Assembly (NCBI RefSeq): GCF_001570585.1
Contig: NZ_BBXF01000006.1
Location: forward strand, 452,383 to 516,382
Length of the DNA stretch: 64,000 nucleotides
Direction: 5' to 3'
DNA from: Herbidospora daliensis
GTDB lineage: Bacteria > Actinomycetota > Actinomycetes > Streptosporangiales > Streptosporangiaceae
The notes below the pieces were generated by a model. That model was not told the origin of the DNA. It saw only the letters and a list, made by a program, of their open reading frames with translations, and did no database searches. Shown piece after piece: positions 45,549-54,068 of this stretch (position 1 is its first letter; every line of letters begins with the position of its first letter). A program made the translations under genes and the position numbers.

Positions 45549-46382
45549 TTGGACGGAACGGTGTCACCCCCGGCGGGCGGGAGCCGTACCGGCCGGAACC
45601 TGCCGGCGGCGATCGTCTCCGCGGTCGGGCTGGCAGTAGTGATCATCGCCTCGCTCTACCTGTACAAGCCCGCGTTCCTCGTGGTCGTCATCGCCGCTGT
45701 CGGCGTGGGCGTGCACGAGCTGGTGAAGGGGCTGGCCACCCGCGACATCCACGTGCCGCTGATCCCCGTTCTGGTGGGCATGGCGGCGATGGTCTCGGGC
45801 GCCTACTACTTCGGGCCGGGGGTGTTCCTCGGCATCTTCGCGGTCACCGTCATGGGCGTGCTGAGCTGGCGGCTCTTCCAGGGCTCCGACGGCTTCGTGC
45901 GCGACGCGACGGCGACGGTCTTCATGGCGGTCTACCCGGCGCTGTTCGCCGGGTTCGTCGGCCTGCTGCTGGCGCCGCCCGACGGCGCGAACCGGGCGCT
46001 GATCTTCGTGGCCGTGACGGCCTCCTCCGACATCGGCGGATACGCCGCCGGCGTGCTGTTCGGCAGGCACCCGATGTCGATCATCAGCCCGAAGAAGACC
46101 TGGGAGGGCTTCGCCGGTTCGGCCATCGCGTGCGTCGCGGTCGGCGGCTGGCTGGTCGCCTGGTTGCTGAAGGGCGAGATCTGGCAGGGCGCGCTGCTGG
46201 GGGCCGTGGTCGTGATCTGCGCGACGGTGGGCGACCTGATCGAGTCGGTCATCAAGCGCGACCTCGGCATCAAGGACATGGGCTCGGTGCTGCCGGGCCA
46301 CGGCGGCATGATGGACCGCATCGACTCCCTGCTGTTCACCCTGGTGCCCTGCTGGCTGCTGCTGGCGGCCTTCGTCCGTTAG
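45549..46382 (+). CDS. cdsA: Phosphatidate cytidylyltransferase CdsA
   Basis: Integral membrane enzyme making CDP-diacylglycerol for phospholipid synthesis. 277 residues, about eight hydrophobic segments. The family signature near the C-terminus is complete: SVIKRDLGIKDMGSVLPGHG followed by GMMDRIDS. The TTG start has TAGGGAG upstream; an in-frame GTG 12 bases later is an alternative. Its 3' end overlaps the convergent SUFU-domain gene by 4 bases. Confidence 0.95.
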   Translation: MDGTVSPPAGGSRTGRNLPAAIVSAVGLAVVIIASLYLYKPAFLVVVIAAVGVGVHELVKGLATRDIHVPLIPVLVGMAAMVSGAYYFGPGVFLGIFAVTVMGVLSWRLFQGSDGFVRDATATVFMAVYPALFAGFVGLLLAPPDGANRALIFVAVTASSDIGGYAAGVLFGRHPMSIISPKKTWEGFAGSAIACVAVGGWLVAWLLKGEIWQGALLGAVVVICATVGDLIESVIKRDLGIKDMGSVLPGHGGMMDRIDSLLFTLVPCWLLLAAFVR

Positions 46383-47413
46383 GCGCGGTGGTAGGCGCTC
46401 AGCCGGGCCGCGATGACGTCGTGGCCGCGTTCGGCGGCGACCTTGAGCTCGGCGTCGGTCACCGGGACCAGCCAGAGCCACCGCACCACGTCTCCGGCGA
46501 CCTGGAAGCCCGACAGGTCGGGCAGGCCGCGCGGGGAGGCCAGCATCATCACCCCTTCGTAGCCGCCGGGCAGGGGGAACGTGCCGGGCTGGTGATACCA
46601 GCGGGCCGTGTGGCCGTCGCCGAGCCAGGTCACCGAGCGCCACGGATACTGGCCCAGCCACAGGAACAGCCGGGCCGCCGCGCGCGGATCGCCCCGGGTG
46701 GCGACCGCCAGTTCGACGCGGGTCGGGGTGTCGTAGAGCTCGGCCGAGGGCATGCGCTGGCAACTCATGCCCACCGTCGACAGGACCGTGAAGTCGCGGT
46801 CGTAGGCGGGCGGGCGTTCGGTGACGCCGAGGGCGGGCAGCCGGCCGCCGCCGGCGTCCCAGAAGCGGCCCGGAGGGCCCAGCCGCCCGTCGAGGTGGCC
46901 CATCACGAACTGCTGGAACGACGTCCACGACGACTCTCCGGCCCGCCACTGCCAGTAGGCCTCGGCCTTGGCGACCCGGGGGCTCAGCCCTTCGAGGGCC
47001 TCCGACAGGGCCCAGGCGAACGGCCATTCGCCGACGGCCTCGCGGGCGTAGCCGGGCATGCCACGTTCCAGATCGGCCCAGCCGGGGATCACGGCCAGCA
47101 GGCCCTCGTCGTCGTAGAGGGCGACGCCGTCACCCTCCTCGAACCACAACACCCGCAGCCGCGAGGCGTCGAGGTGGGCGGTGCCGAAAGGGCGGCGGGT
47201 GCCCGCTCTGGGCATGACCGGAGGCCGGCCGGTGTTGAGACGGGCGAGGTCGAGTGACATGGGCGCGGTGACGTGGTTGCCCAGCCAGACCGCTCCACGG
47301 ACGGATCCGGCCGGGTCGCGCAGGTAAGCTACCGAGGACACCTGATCGCGCTCGACGGTAAGTGTGCGGCTCCCGTAGGGATTGGTGCTGGTGAGCACGA
47401 TGGTGCTGTCCAC
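46379..47413 (-). CDS. SUFU-domain protein of unknown function
   Basis: 344-residue cytoplasmic protein. The C-terminal half resembles the suppressor-of-fused domain: FTVLSTVGMSCQRMPSAE, TRVELAVATRGDP, LPGGYEGVMMLASPRGLPDLSGFQVAGDVVRWLWLVPVTDAEL. The N-terminal half (VLWFEEGDGVALYDDEGLLAVIPGW) is Trp-rich and is not assigned. Bacterial SUFU proteins are often found among toxin-immunity genes, but no toxin gene is next to this one. It interrupts the common cdsA-rlmN adjacency. Confidence 0.75.
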   Translation of the reverse strand: MDSTIVLTSTNPYGSRTLTVERDQVSSVAYLRDPAGSVRGAVWLGNHVTAPMSLDLARLNTGRPPVMPRAGTRRPFGTAHLDASRLRVLWFEEGDGVALYDDEGLLAVIPGWADLERGMPGYAREAVGEWPFAWALSEALEGLSPRVAKAEAYWQWRAGESSWTSFQQFVMGHLDGRLGPPGRFWDAGGGRLPALGVTERPPAYDRDFTVLSTVGMSCQRMPSAELYDTPTRVELAVATRGDPRAAARLFLWLGQYPWRSVTWLGDGHTARWYHQPGTFPLPGGYEGVMMLASPRGLPDLSGFQVAGDVVRWLWLVPVTDAELKVAAERGHDVIAARLSAYHRA

Positions 47414-47497
47414 GCCTGACCTCCCAGATCAGGACTCTAAGCCCGGTGCCGCCCGGCCGTAAGAGCAGTCGTCGTTTTGAGATCGTGAGGGTTCGTT

Positions 47498-48610
47498 ATG
47501 TCCGAGGCCGCCCCCAAGGCCGGTCAGCTGACGTTCGTCGCACCGCGACGGGCCAAGCCGCAGCGCCACCTGGCCGACCTGACCATGGCCGAGCGCCGTG
47601 CCGCCGTCGCGGAACTCGGCGAGAAGCCGTTCCGGGCCGACCAGCTCTCGCGCCACTACTTCGCCAAGCTGACCGAGTCGCCCGACGACATGACCGACCT
47701 CCCGGCCGCCTCCCGCGAGACGCTCGGGCAGCTGCTGCCGTCGCTGCTGACCACGGTCCGCGAGATCACCTGCGACGACGGCATGACCCGCAAGACCCTC
47801 TGGAAGCTGTTCGACGGCTCCCTGGTCGAGTCGGTCATGATGCGCTACCCCGACCGGGTCACGATGTGCGTGTCGTCGCAGGCCGGCTGCGGCATGAACT
47901 GCCCGTTCTGCGCGACCGGCCAGGCCGGGCTGACCCGCAACATGTCGACCGCCGAGATCGTCGAGCAGGTCGTCGCAGGGCAGCGGGCGCTGGCCAAGGG
48001 TGAGGTGCCCGGTGGTCCCGGCCGGGTCAGCAACATCGTCTTCATGGGCATGGGCGAGCCGATGGCCAACTACAAGGCCGTGATCGGCGCGGTCCACCGC
48101 ATGGTCGACCCCTCGCCCGAGGGCCTGGGCATCTCGGCGCGCGGCGTCACCGTCTCGACGGTCGGCCTGGTCCCGGCGATCGAGAAGTTGTCGAACGAGG
48201 GCCTGCCGGTGACGCTCGCCGTCTCGCTGCACGCCCCCGACGACGAGCTGCGCGACACGCTGGTCCCGATCAACACCCGCTGGAAGGTGGCCGAGGTCCT
48301 CGGCGCGGCGTGGGACTACGCCGCCAAGACCAAGCGCCGGGTCTCGATCGAGTACGCCCTCATCAAGGACGTCAACGACCAGGAGTGGCGGGCCGACCTG
48401 CTCGGCAAGCTGCTCAAGAACAAGCTGGTCCACGTCAACCTGATCCCGCTGAACCCGACCCCGGGCTCCAAGTGGACCGCCTCCCGGCCGGAGGACGAGC
48501 GGGCCTTCGTCCGCCGCCTGGAGTCCCACGGGGTCGCGGTGACGGTCCGCGACACCCGTGGACGCGAGATCGACGGCGCCTGCGGCCAGCTCGCCGCGGC
48601 TAACCCCTGA
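47498..48610 (+). CDS. rlmN: Dual-specificity rRNA/tRNA methyltransferase RlmN
   Basis: Radical-SAM enzyme methylating C2 of adenosine in 23S rRNA (A2503) and some tRNAs. 370 residues; cluster cysteines Cys131, Cys135 and Cys138 in [17 protein letters not shown] for SAM binding, and the C-terminal Cys364 in GACGQL, matching the methyl-carrying residue. ATG after GAGGG. Its last 11 bases overlap the convergent ABC membrane protein gene. Confidence 0.96.
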   Translation: MSEAAPKAGQLTFVAPRRAKPQRHLADLTMAERRAAVAELGEKPFRADQLSRHYFAKLTESPDDMTDLPAASRETLGQLLPSLLTTVREITCDDGMTRKTLWKLFDGSLVESVMMRYPDRVTMCVSSQAGCGMNCPFCATGQAGLTRNMSTAEIVEQVVAGQRALAKGEVPGGPGRVSNIVFMGMGEPMANYKAVIGAVHRMVDPSPEGLGISARGVTVSTVGLVPAIEKLSNEGLPVTLAVSLHAPDDELRDTLVPINTRWKVAEVLGAAWDYAAKTKRRVSIEYALIKDVNDQEWRADLLGKLLKNKLVHVNLIPLNPTPGSKWTASRPEDERAFVRRLESHGVAVTVRDTRGREIDGACGQLAAANP

Positions 48611-49265
48611 CCCGGCGTACCGCCGCGTAACCGGCGAGCCCGGCGACGCTCCACGCGACGGCCGAGGCGGCGATGACCGCCGCCCGGTCGGGCAGTTCGT
48701 GGTGGTGGGCGGCGTTCATCCAGTCCAAGACCGGCACCGACGCCCACGGGCTCGCCGAGCTGAGCAGCAGGATCGCCATGTATCCGCCGACCAGCACGGC
48801 GGCCGAGGCGGCGGGGGAGGCCAGCACCGGGCGGCTCGTCAGGGCGCCCAAGGCGGTCCCGGCGAGCACGGCCAGCAGGTGCAGCCCGGCGCCGTAGCCG
48901 AGGTCGGCCGCGCCGGGGGTCGCGGCGAAGCCGACGATCAGCGGGAACACCAGGGCGACCAGGGCCAGCGCCCCCGTCAGCAGCAGCGCGGCGAGCAGCC
49001 CGGCCGCCAGTTCGCGGCGGCGGCCCACGGCGGTGATCGCGATGAGGCGCTGTTCGTCGGGCTCGTTGTCGAGCAGGCCGCGGGCGCCCCAGGCGAAGAC
49101 CAGCATCAGGATGCCGGCCGAGTCGGAGTAGCTGGGCAGCTCCCCGCCGGCGGGCACCCCCGTGGCGTAGATGATCGACAGGACGGCGAGCAGCCCGACG
49201 AGGGGCTGGAAGATCCGGTGCGACCGGACGTATCCCGAGAGCCGGAACGTGACCAGGGGGATCAT
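48600..49265 (-). CDS. ABC transporter membrane protein (putative exporter subunit)
   Basis: 221-residue membrane protein with about six hydrophobic segments ([55 protein letters not shown]). No family was recognised by sequence. Its start overlaps the stop of the upstream ABC ATPase (ATGA), which argues that the two form one small exporter or lantibiotic-immunity-type system. No substrate can be proposed. Confidence 0.75.
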   Translation of the reverse strand: MIPLVTFRLSGYVRSHRIFQPLVGLLAVLSIIYATGVPAGGELPSYSDSAGILMLVFAWGARGLLDNEPDEQRLIAITAVGRRRELAAGLLAALLLTGALALVALVFPLIVGFAATPGAADLGYGAGLHLLAVLAGTALGALTSRPVLASPAASAAVLVGGYMAILLLSSASPWASVPVLDWMNAAHHHELPDRAAVIAASAVAWSVAGLAGYAAVRRVRG

Positions 49266-49963
49266 GAGACCTCGTGGCCTTCCGCCCGGAGCCGGGCCGC
49301 CAGTGCTTCCGCCTTCGACTTCGGCAGTTTGATGGTCAATGTGGTCGGCGGGTCGTCCTCGACGACCCGGGCGACCCGGGTCGTCTTCCCGTCACGCACC
49401 TCGTAGCGGGTCACGCCCGGCACCGTGCGCAGGTCGCCCTGGTGGTCGCTGGCGACCACGATGCCGCCCCGCGCGGCGACCTCGGCGACGATCACGGCCA
49501 GTTCGGCGCGGGCGGTCACGTCGAGCCCGGCGAACGGCTCGTCGAGGATCAGCAGCCCCGGTTCCCCGGCGAGGGCCTGGGCGAGGCCGACCTTGTGGGC
49601 GCTGCCCTTCGACAGGTCGGGCAGCCGCTGGCCGAGCAGGTGGTCCATGCCGAGCCGGGCGGTCAGCTCCTCGGGCACGGCCACCCGGCGGACCGCCGCC
49701 ATGTGCCGCAGGTAGCCCGCCACGGTGAAGGGCTGGTCTGCGGGGAACCGCTCGGGGGCGTAGCCGATGACCGCCGGGCGCTCGTCGATCCGGCCCCTGA
49801 CCGGCCGCAACAGGCCGGCGAGCAGCCGCAGCAGCGTCGACTTGCCGGTGCCGTTGGGCCCGGTGATCTCGGCCACCGCGCCGGGGGCGAGGTCGAGGGA
49901 GGCGTCGGAGAGCACCCAGGGATCGCCCCGCCGGTAACGGAAGGAGACGTTGGTCGCACGCAC
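49262..49963 (-). CDS. ABC transporter ATP-binding protein
   Basis: 233-residue ATPase: Walker A GPNGTGKSTLLRLLAGLL, signature LSKGSAHKVGLAQAL (a variant of LSGGQ), Walker B LLILDEPFAGLD, switch His in SDHQGD. The C-terminal extension after residue 190 is short. GTG start with TAATAT 7 bases upstream and no Shine-Dalgarno, suggesting a leaderless message. Coupled to the membrane subunit gene downstream and divergent from the M1 peptidase. Confidence 0.88.
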   Translation of the reverse strand: MRATNVSFRYRRGDPWVLSDASLDLAPGAVAEITGPNGTGKSTLLRLLAGLLRPVRGRIDERPAVIGYAPERFPADQPFTVAGYLRHMAAVRRVAVPEELTARLGMDHLLGQRLPDLSKGSAHKVGLAQALAGEPGLLILDEPFAGLDVTARAELAVIVAEVAARGGIVVASDHQGDLRTVPGVTRYEVRDGKTTRVARVVEDDPPTTLTIKLPKSKAEALAARLRAEGHEVS

Positions 49964-49970
49964 TTCACCG

Positions 49971-50013
49971 ATATTAGGTTGATTGTGTCCGTTGCCGGAT
50001 TCATCTCGATAAT
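49971..50013. promoter_or_regulatory. Divergent -10 elements, both serving leaderless starts
   Basis: Minus strand TAATAT (49971-49976) ends 7 bases before the ATPase GTG, and plus strand GATAAT (50008-50013) ends 7 bases before the peptidase ATG at 50021. That is the distance expected when transcription starts at the start codon. No clear -35 was found on either side. Confidence 0.5.
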
Positions 50014-50020
50014 GTGCGGC

Positions 50021-51406
50021 ATGCTTCGCACACGAATCTCCGGCGCGGCGCTGCTCGCGGTCGCCGCGTTACTCGCCCCCTCAGCCCCGGCATGGGCCGA
50101 CGCTCATTCCCCGGGCTCCTCCGGTGTGGGCGACCCCTACTTTCCGCACGCCGGCAACGGCGGCTACGACGTCCAGCACTACGACCTGAAGCTCCGCTAC
50201 ACCCCCAAGTCCGGCCGGCTCGACTCCACCGCGACGATCACCGCCAAGGCCACCAAGGGCCTGTCGCGCTTCAACCTCGACCTCTCCGGGCTCACCGTCC
50301 GGTCGGTCACGGTCGACGGCCGGAAGGCCACGTGGTCGCGCAAGGGTCAGGAACTGACCGTCACCCCCAAGAAGGGCATCGACGACGAGGCCGCCTTCAA
50401 GGTCGTCGTCGACTACGACGGCGTCCCCAAGCCCGTCGAGGACGACGAACTCGGCGTCACCGGTTTCATCCGCACCAAGGACGGCGCCGTCGTCGTCTCC
50501 CAGCCCGACGGCGCCCGCACCTGGTTCCCCGCCAACGACACCCCGCGCGACAAGGCGACGTTCTCGTACGAGATCAGCGCCCCCGTCGGCGTCACGGTGC
50601 TGGCCAACGGCGAGCCGCAGAACTCCGGCATCGTCCGGGTCAAGAAGGGCTACGTCGTCTCCCGCTGGCGGATGAAGCAGCCCATGGCCCCCTACCTCGC
50701 CATGATCGCCATCGGCAAGTACAAGGTCAGCGAGGGCACGGCCGCCGGGGTGCTGAACATCACCGCCTACGACCCCTCGCTGGCCAAGACGTCCAAGCAC
50801 CTCCACAAGGAGACCGCCGAGGCGACGAAGTGGGGCGTGGAGCACTTCGGCCCCTACCCGTTCGGCTCGACCGGCGGCATCGCCGACAAGCTCGACGTCC
50901 ACTACGCCCTGGAGACGCAGGGCCGCCCGGTCTACGACGGCGACGCCAGCGACGACCTGCTGATCGTCCACGAGATCGCGCACCAGTGGTTCGGCAACAG
51001 CGTCGGCCTGGAGTCGTGGAACGACATCTGGCTGAACGAGGGCCTGGCCAGCTACGCCGAGTGGCTCTACGAGGAGACCCACAACGGCCCGAAGGCGCAG
51101 ACGACCTTCGACAAGTACTACAAGAGCACCGGCGCCTTCTGGGACGTCAAGACCGGCAGCCCCGGCAAGAAGAACATGTTCGACTTCGAGGCGATCTACC
51201 TGCGCGGCGCGATGACCGTGCACGCGCTGCGCACCGAGATCGGCGACGAGACCTTCTTCGGCCTGCTGAAGGAGTGGGCGGCCCGCAACCGGCACGAGAC
51301 CGCCACCACCAAGGACTTCGTCGCCCTCGCCGAGGAGCTCAGCGGCAAGGACCTCGGCCCGCTCTTCAAGAAGTGGCTCTACACGGCGAAGAAGCCGTCC
51401 CTGTGA
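50021..51406 (+). CDS. Secreted M1-family aminopeptidase, short form
   Basis: Exported zinc aminopeptidase of 461 residues. Signal peptide RISGAALLAVAALLAPSAPAWA precedes the mature part. N-terminal beta domain, then the gluzincin site HEIAHQWFG (H317, E318, H321) with the third ligand Glu340 in WLNEGLASYAEW. It lacks the long C-terminal helical domain of PepN-type enzymes, like other secreted actinomycete M1 proteins. The substrate-recognition motif that would be GxMEN in classical members is not obvious (ALETQGRP occupies the region). ATG 50012 is an alternative start. Confidence 0.9.
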   Translation: MLRTRISGAALLAVAALLAPSAPAWADAHSPGSSGVGDPYFPHAGNGGYDVQHYDLKLRYTPKSGRLDSTATITAKATKGLSRFNLDLSGLTVRSVTVDGRKATWSRKGQELTVTPKKGIDDEAAFKVVVDYDGVPKPVEDDELGVTGFIRTKDGAVVVSQPDGARTWFPANDTPRDKATFSYEISAPVGVTVLANGEPQNSGIVRVKKGYVVSRWRMKQPMAPYLAMIAIGKYKVSEGTAAGVLNITAYDPSLAKTSKHLHKETAEATKWGVEHFGPYPFGSTGGIADKLDVHYALETQGRPVYDGDASDDLLIVHEIAHQWFGNSVGLESWNDIWLNEGLASYAEWLYEETHNGPKAQTTFDKYYKSTGAFWDVKTGSPGKKNMFDFEAIYLRGAMTVHALRTEIGDETFFGLLKEWAARNRHETATTKDFVALAEELSGKDLGPLFKKWLYTAKKPSL

Positions 51407-51409
51407 TGG

Positions 51410-51438
51410 AAGGGCGGGCCGTGCCGCGGCCCGCCCTT
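51410..51438. terminator. Bidirectional hairpin between peptidase and NRAMP-like genes
   Basis: AAGGGCGGGCC (51410-51420) pairs perfectly with GGCCCGCCCTT (51428-51438), loop 7 bases, in the 30-base gap between convergent genes; it just reaches the stop of the transporter gene. There is no long T-run on either strand. Confidence 0.65.
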
Positions 51439-52819
51439 ACAGGAGCTTGCCGACCTGGTCGATCAGCACGAGCACGGAGAAGAACCCGAAGAACGCGAAC
51501 GTCAGCAGGACCGCGACCATCCGGTAGCCGCGGATCCTGATCGCCTGCGGCAGCATCCTGCGGTTCAGGACCGCCAGCAGCGCCGAGTAGACGAACATCA
51601 TGATCCCGCCGACGCTGGAGGAGATCACCAGCAGCGTGATCGGCTGGTCGAACCCGATCGTCAGCATCAGGATGCCGAAGACCACGATGAACCAGACGAC
51701 GAGCGAGTAGATCCGGCTCTCCGTCCACCGCGCCGAGGCGGGCAGGTAGACGGTCTTCACCACGTCGGCGACCATCCGGCCGACGTAGTCGCAGATGCCC
51801 ATCGCGGCGGCGAACAGCGACACCGCGCCGATGGCCCAGAAGAACGTGCCGAACCAGCTCAGCCGCTGGTTCAGCACCTCGCCCTCGGCCCGCAGGAAGG
51901 TGATGTCGTTGGTGGCGCCCGAGCCGAACACGGTCGAGTAGGCCAGCATCGACGTCAGGAAGATCGTGAAAATGGTGATCGCCACGAACGAGATGAGCTG
52001 CTCGACGTTGGCGACCCGCCACCACCCCCGCCACCGCGACAGGTTCTCCTCGGTCGGCTCGAAGGTGTAGCCGGTCGCCGGCGCGGCCTGGTCCTCTCCG
52101 GTGAGCGGCGAGACCAGCCGGGGGATCCGGGCCCCCATGCCCATGTTCTTGTCCCTGATCCAGTTGCTCTGGACGAGGTTCTGGCCGCCGCCCGCCCCCG
52201 CGAAGGCCAGCGCGCCGAGCACCAGCGCCGTGCCGAGCTGGCTGGGCACGGTCCCGATGCCGGTGACCGCGTCGGCCAGCCCCCGGTACGCCTCTCCCGT
52301 GATCGCCACGAACAGCGCGACGACCAGGAAGACCAGCACCGCCGCGACCTTGACGAACTGGGTGGCCTCCAGGGTCCGGTAGACCACGGGGGAGAGGGTC
52401 AGTGCGATCCCGATGACGACGAGCTCGATGACCGCGATGACGGTCACGTCCCCCCGCCCGATCGCGTAGGTGAACACGGTGGCCGACGAGGTCGCCCACC
52501 CCGGCCAGATGTTGGCCAGCAGGGCCATCAGGGCGAACACGACGCCCCAGTGGCGCCCCAGCCGCGAGAACCCGGTGAGCGCGGTCTCGCCGGTGGCCAG
52601 GGTGTAGCGCTCGATCTCCATGTTCAGGAAGAACTGCGCCACCACCCCGACGACCGCCGCCCACAGGAACACCAGGCCGACGTTGGCGGAGATGTAGGGC
52701 CAGATGACGAACTCACCCGAGGCGAGCCCGACCCCGGCCGCGATCACCCCCGGCCCGAGGACGCGGCGTAGCGGCTGGGGCTCGGGTAACTGGGCGACCT
52801 TGAACGCGGGCATGCTCAT
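51437..52819 (-). CDS. NRAMP-like transporter lacking canonical metal motifs
   Basis: Polytopic membrane protein of 460 residues with at least eleven hydrophobic segments, NRAMP/LeuT-like in layout. It opens GPGVIAAGVGLASGEFVIWPYI, where metal-transporting NRAMPs have DPGN in TM1 and this protein has ASGE. In the TM6 region GAGGGQNLVQSNWIRDKN stands in place of the MPH motif. Divalent-metal transport is therefore doubtful; a related branch with other substrates is likelier. A stretch of soluble character (RLVSPLTGEDQAAPATGY) interrupts the middle. Substrate unknown. Confidence 0.75.
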   Translation of the reverse strand: MSMPAFKVAQLPEPQPLRRVLGPGVIAAGVGLASGEFVIWPYISANVGLVFLWAAVVGVVAQFFLNMEIERYTLATGETALTGFSRLGRHWGVVFALMALLANIWPGWATSSATVFTYAIGRGDVTVIAVIELVVIGIALTLSPVVYRTLEATQFVKVAAVLVFLVVALFVAITGEAYRGLADAVTGIGTVPSQLGTALVLGALAFAGAGGGQNLVQSNWIRDKNMGMGARIPRLVSPLTGEDQAAPATGYTFEPTEENLSRWRGWWRVANVEQLISFVAITIFTIFLTSMLAYSTVFGSGATNDITFLRAEGEVLNQRLSWFGTFFWAIGAVSLFAAAMGICDYVGRMVADVVKTVYLPASARWTESRIYSLVVWFIVVFGILMLTIGFDQPITLLVISSSVGGIMMFVYSALLAVLNRRMLPQAIRIRGYRMVAVLLTFAFFGFFSVLVLIDQVGKLL

Positions 52820-52863
52820 GGCCGCCGCCGCTACCCGAACCAGCGCACTTCAGGCGTGGCCGG

Positions 52864-53298
52864 TTACCACCAGGTCGTGAGGTAGCTGACGCCGCCGGTG
52901 CGGTAGCCCGCTCGCATCACGACCGCGGAGCTGGAGCTGGTCCGGAACCCCTGGCCGTAGTTGCGGCCGCTGCTGCTCAGCGTGCGCAGGTCGCACTGGG
53001 CCCAGCCGTTGCCCGAGGTGGTGGAGTAGTCGAGCCAGATGTTCTCGCCGTTGAGCGAGTTGGGCACGACCCGGGCCCAGGCGTACTGCACGCCGTTGAC
53101 GTAGCCGCTGCGGAGTTCCAGCGTCCGGCCGCCGGGGAGCGCCTTGGTCCGCTGCGTCACCCCGCCGGTCGCCGACGAGGGGTTGACCGAGGCGGGGCAG
53201 GCGAGGGCGGAGGCCGGCGTGGCCGTCACCACGGTCACCGTGAGGCCGGTCACCGCGAGGGCGGCGGCACTGAGCGCGGAGAGCATCTTCGACTTCAT
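52864..53298 (-). CDS. Small secreted protein of unknown function
   Basis: 144 residues; ATG 53298 is chosen because GAGGAG lies upstream and it gives a clean signal peptide (MKSKMLSALSAAALAVTGL, cleavage likely after PASA). The mature part has two cysteines, probably one disulfide, and a Trp/Tyr-rich beta pattern (LELRSGYVNGVQYAWARV, IWLDYSTTSGNGWAQC). It loosely recalls small actinomycete secreted proteins with an LRSG/ELR motif, but no function can be assigned. Confidence 0.75.
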   Translation of the reverse strand: MKSKMLSALSAAALAVTGLTVTVVTATPASALACPASVNPSSATGGVTQRTKALPGGRTLELRSGYVNGVQYAWARVVPNSLNGENIWLDYSTTSGNGWAQCDLRTLSSSGRNYGQGFRTSSSSAVVMRAGYRTGGVSYLTTWW

Positions 53299-53403
53299 CG
53301 TTCCGTCTCCTCTGTTCGCTGGCTGGGCGGTTTCGCCCACACCGGAATGCTCGAACAGAGCCGCCGCGCCGGGAATCTTGAAGGTTAGAGGTTGACGGTC
53401 ACG

Positions 53404-53886
53404 TCAGTGTGTGCCCCACGAGTACGTTTGTTTGTGGAGCTTCAGGTAGACAAAGGTCTCGGTGGCCCTGACCGCCGGGATCGCCCGGATTTTGCCAAGA
53501 ATTTCCAGGAGGTGTTGATCGCCCTCACACACGACCTCGACCATGATGTCGAGCGAGCCGGCCGTCAGGACGACGTAGTCGACCTCCTCGATCGAGCCGA
53601 GCTCGTCGGCGACGGCCTCCAGGTCGCCTTCGCACTTGATGCCGATCATGGCCTGCCGGGGGAACCCGAGAGTGAGAGGGTCGGTGACCGCCACGATCTG
53701 CATGACACCGGCGTCGAGCAGGCGCTGGACGCGCTGGCGGACGGCCGCCTCGGAGAGCCCGACGGCCTTCCCGATGGCGGCGTACGGCTTGCGGCCGTCG
53801 GCCTGGAGTTGCTCGACGATCTGCTTGGAGATCTCGTCGAGCACCACGGGGCCGTTCCTGGTGGTCCGAACTCTCGGCGTGGTCAT
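53404..53886 (-). CDS. Lrp/AsnC-family transcriptional regulator
   Basis: 160-residue regulator: N-terminal helix-turn-helix (LDEISKQIVEQLQADGRKPYAAIGKAVGLSEAAVRQRVQRL) and C-terminal RAM effector domain (AMIGIKCEGDLEAVADEL, VLTAGSLDIMVEVVCE). Divergent from the aldehyde dehydrogenase and polyamine genes, with an Lrp-box-like dyad between. By position it probably controls polyamine or aminobutyrate catabolism in response to an amino acid or polyamine. Confidence 0.92.
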   Translation of the reverse strand: MTTPRVRTTRNGPVVLDEISKQIVEQLQADGRKPYAAIGKAVGLSEAAVRQRVQRLLDAGVMQIVAVTDPLTLGFPRQAMIGIKCEGDLEAVADELGSIEEVDYVVLTAGSLDIMVEVVCEGDQHLLEILGKIRAIPAVRATETFVYLKLHKQTYSWGTH

Positions 53887-53970
53887 CCCCGCATAAGCCC
53901 TTCATGTTTCCGACAGGTTGCCGCGTAGGTGCGACATGTTGTCAGTTCAGCGTCCCTTGTCAAGCGATTC

Positions 53971-53997
53971 CGTAGCAATTTGATATCTTTCGCTACG
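53971..53997. promoter_or_regulatory. Lrp-type dyad operator
   Basis: CGTAGC (53971-53976) and GCTACG (53992-53997) are inverted arms around an AT-rich centre containing GATATC, fitting the loose Lrp-box pattern with TAG at one end and CTA at the other. A second inverted pair TTGTCG/CGACAA lies at 54005-54010 and 54036-54041. The AGGAGG of the dehydrogenase gene follows at 54058. Confidence 0.55.
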
Positions 53998-54068
53998 AAA
54001 TCCCTTGTCGTTGTCTGATATGTCTGTCAGAGTCGCGACAACTTTGAACACCTTCACAGGAGGTCGAA

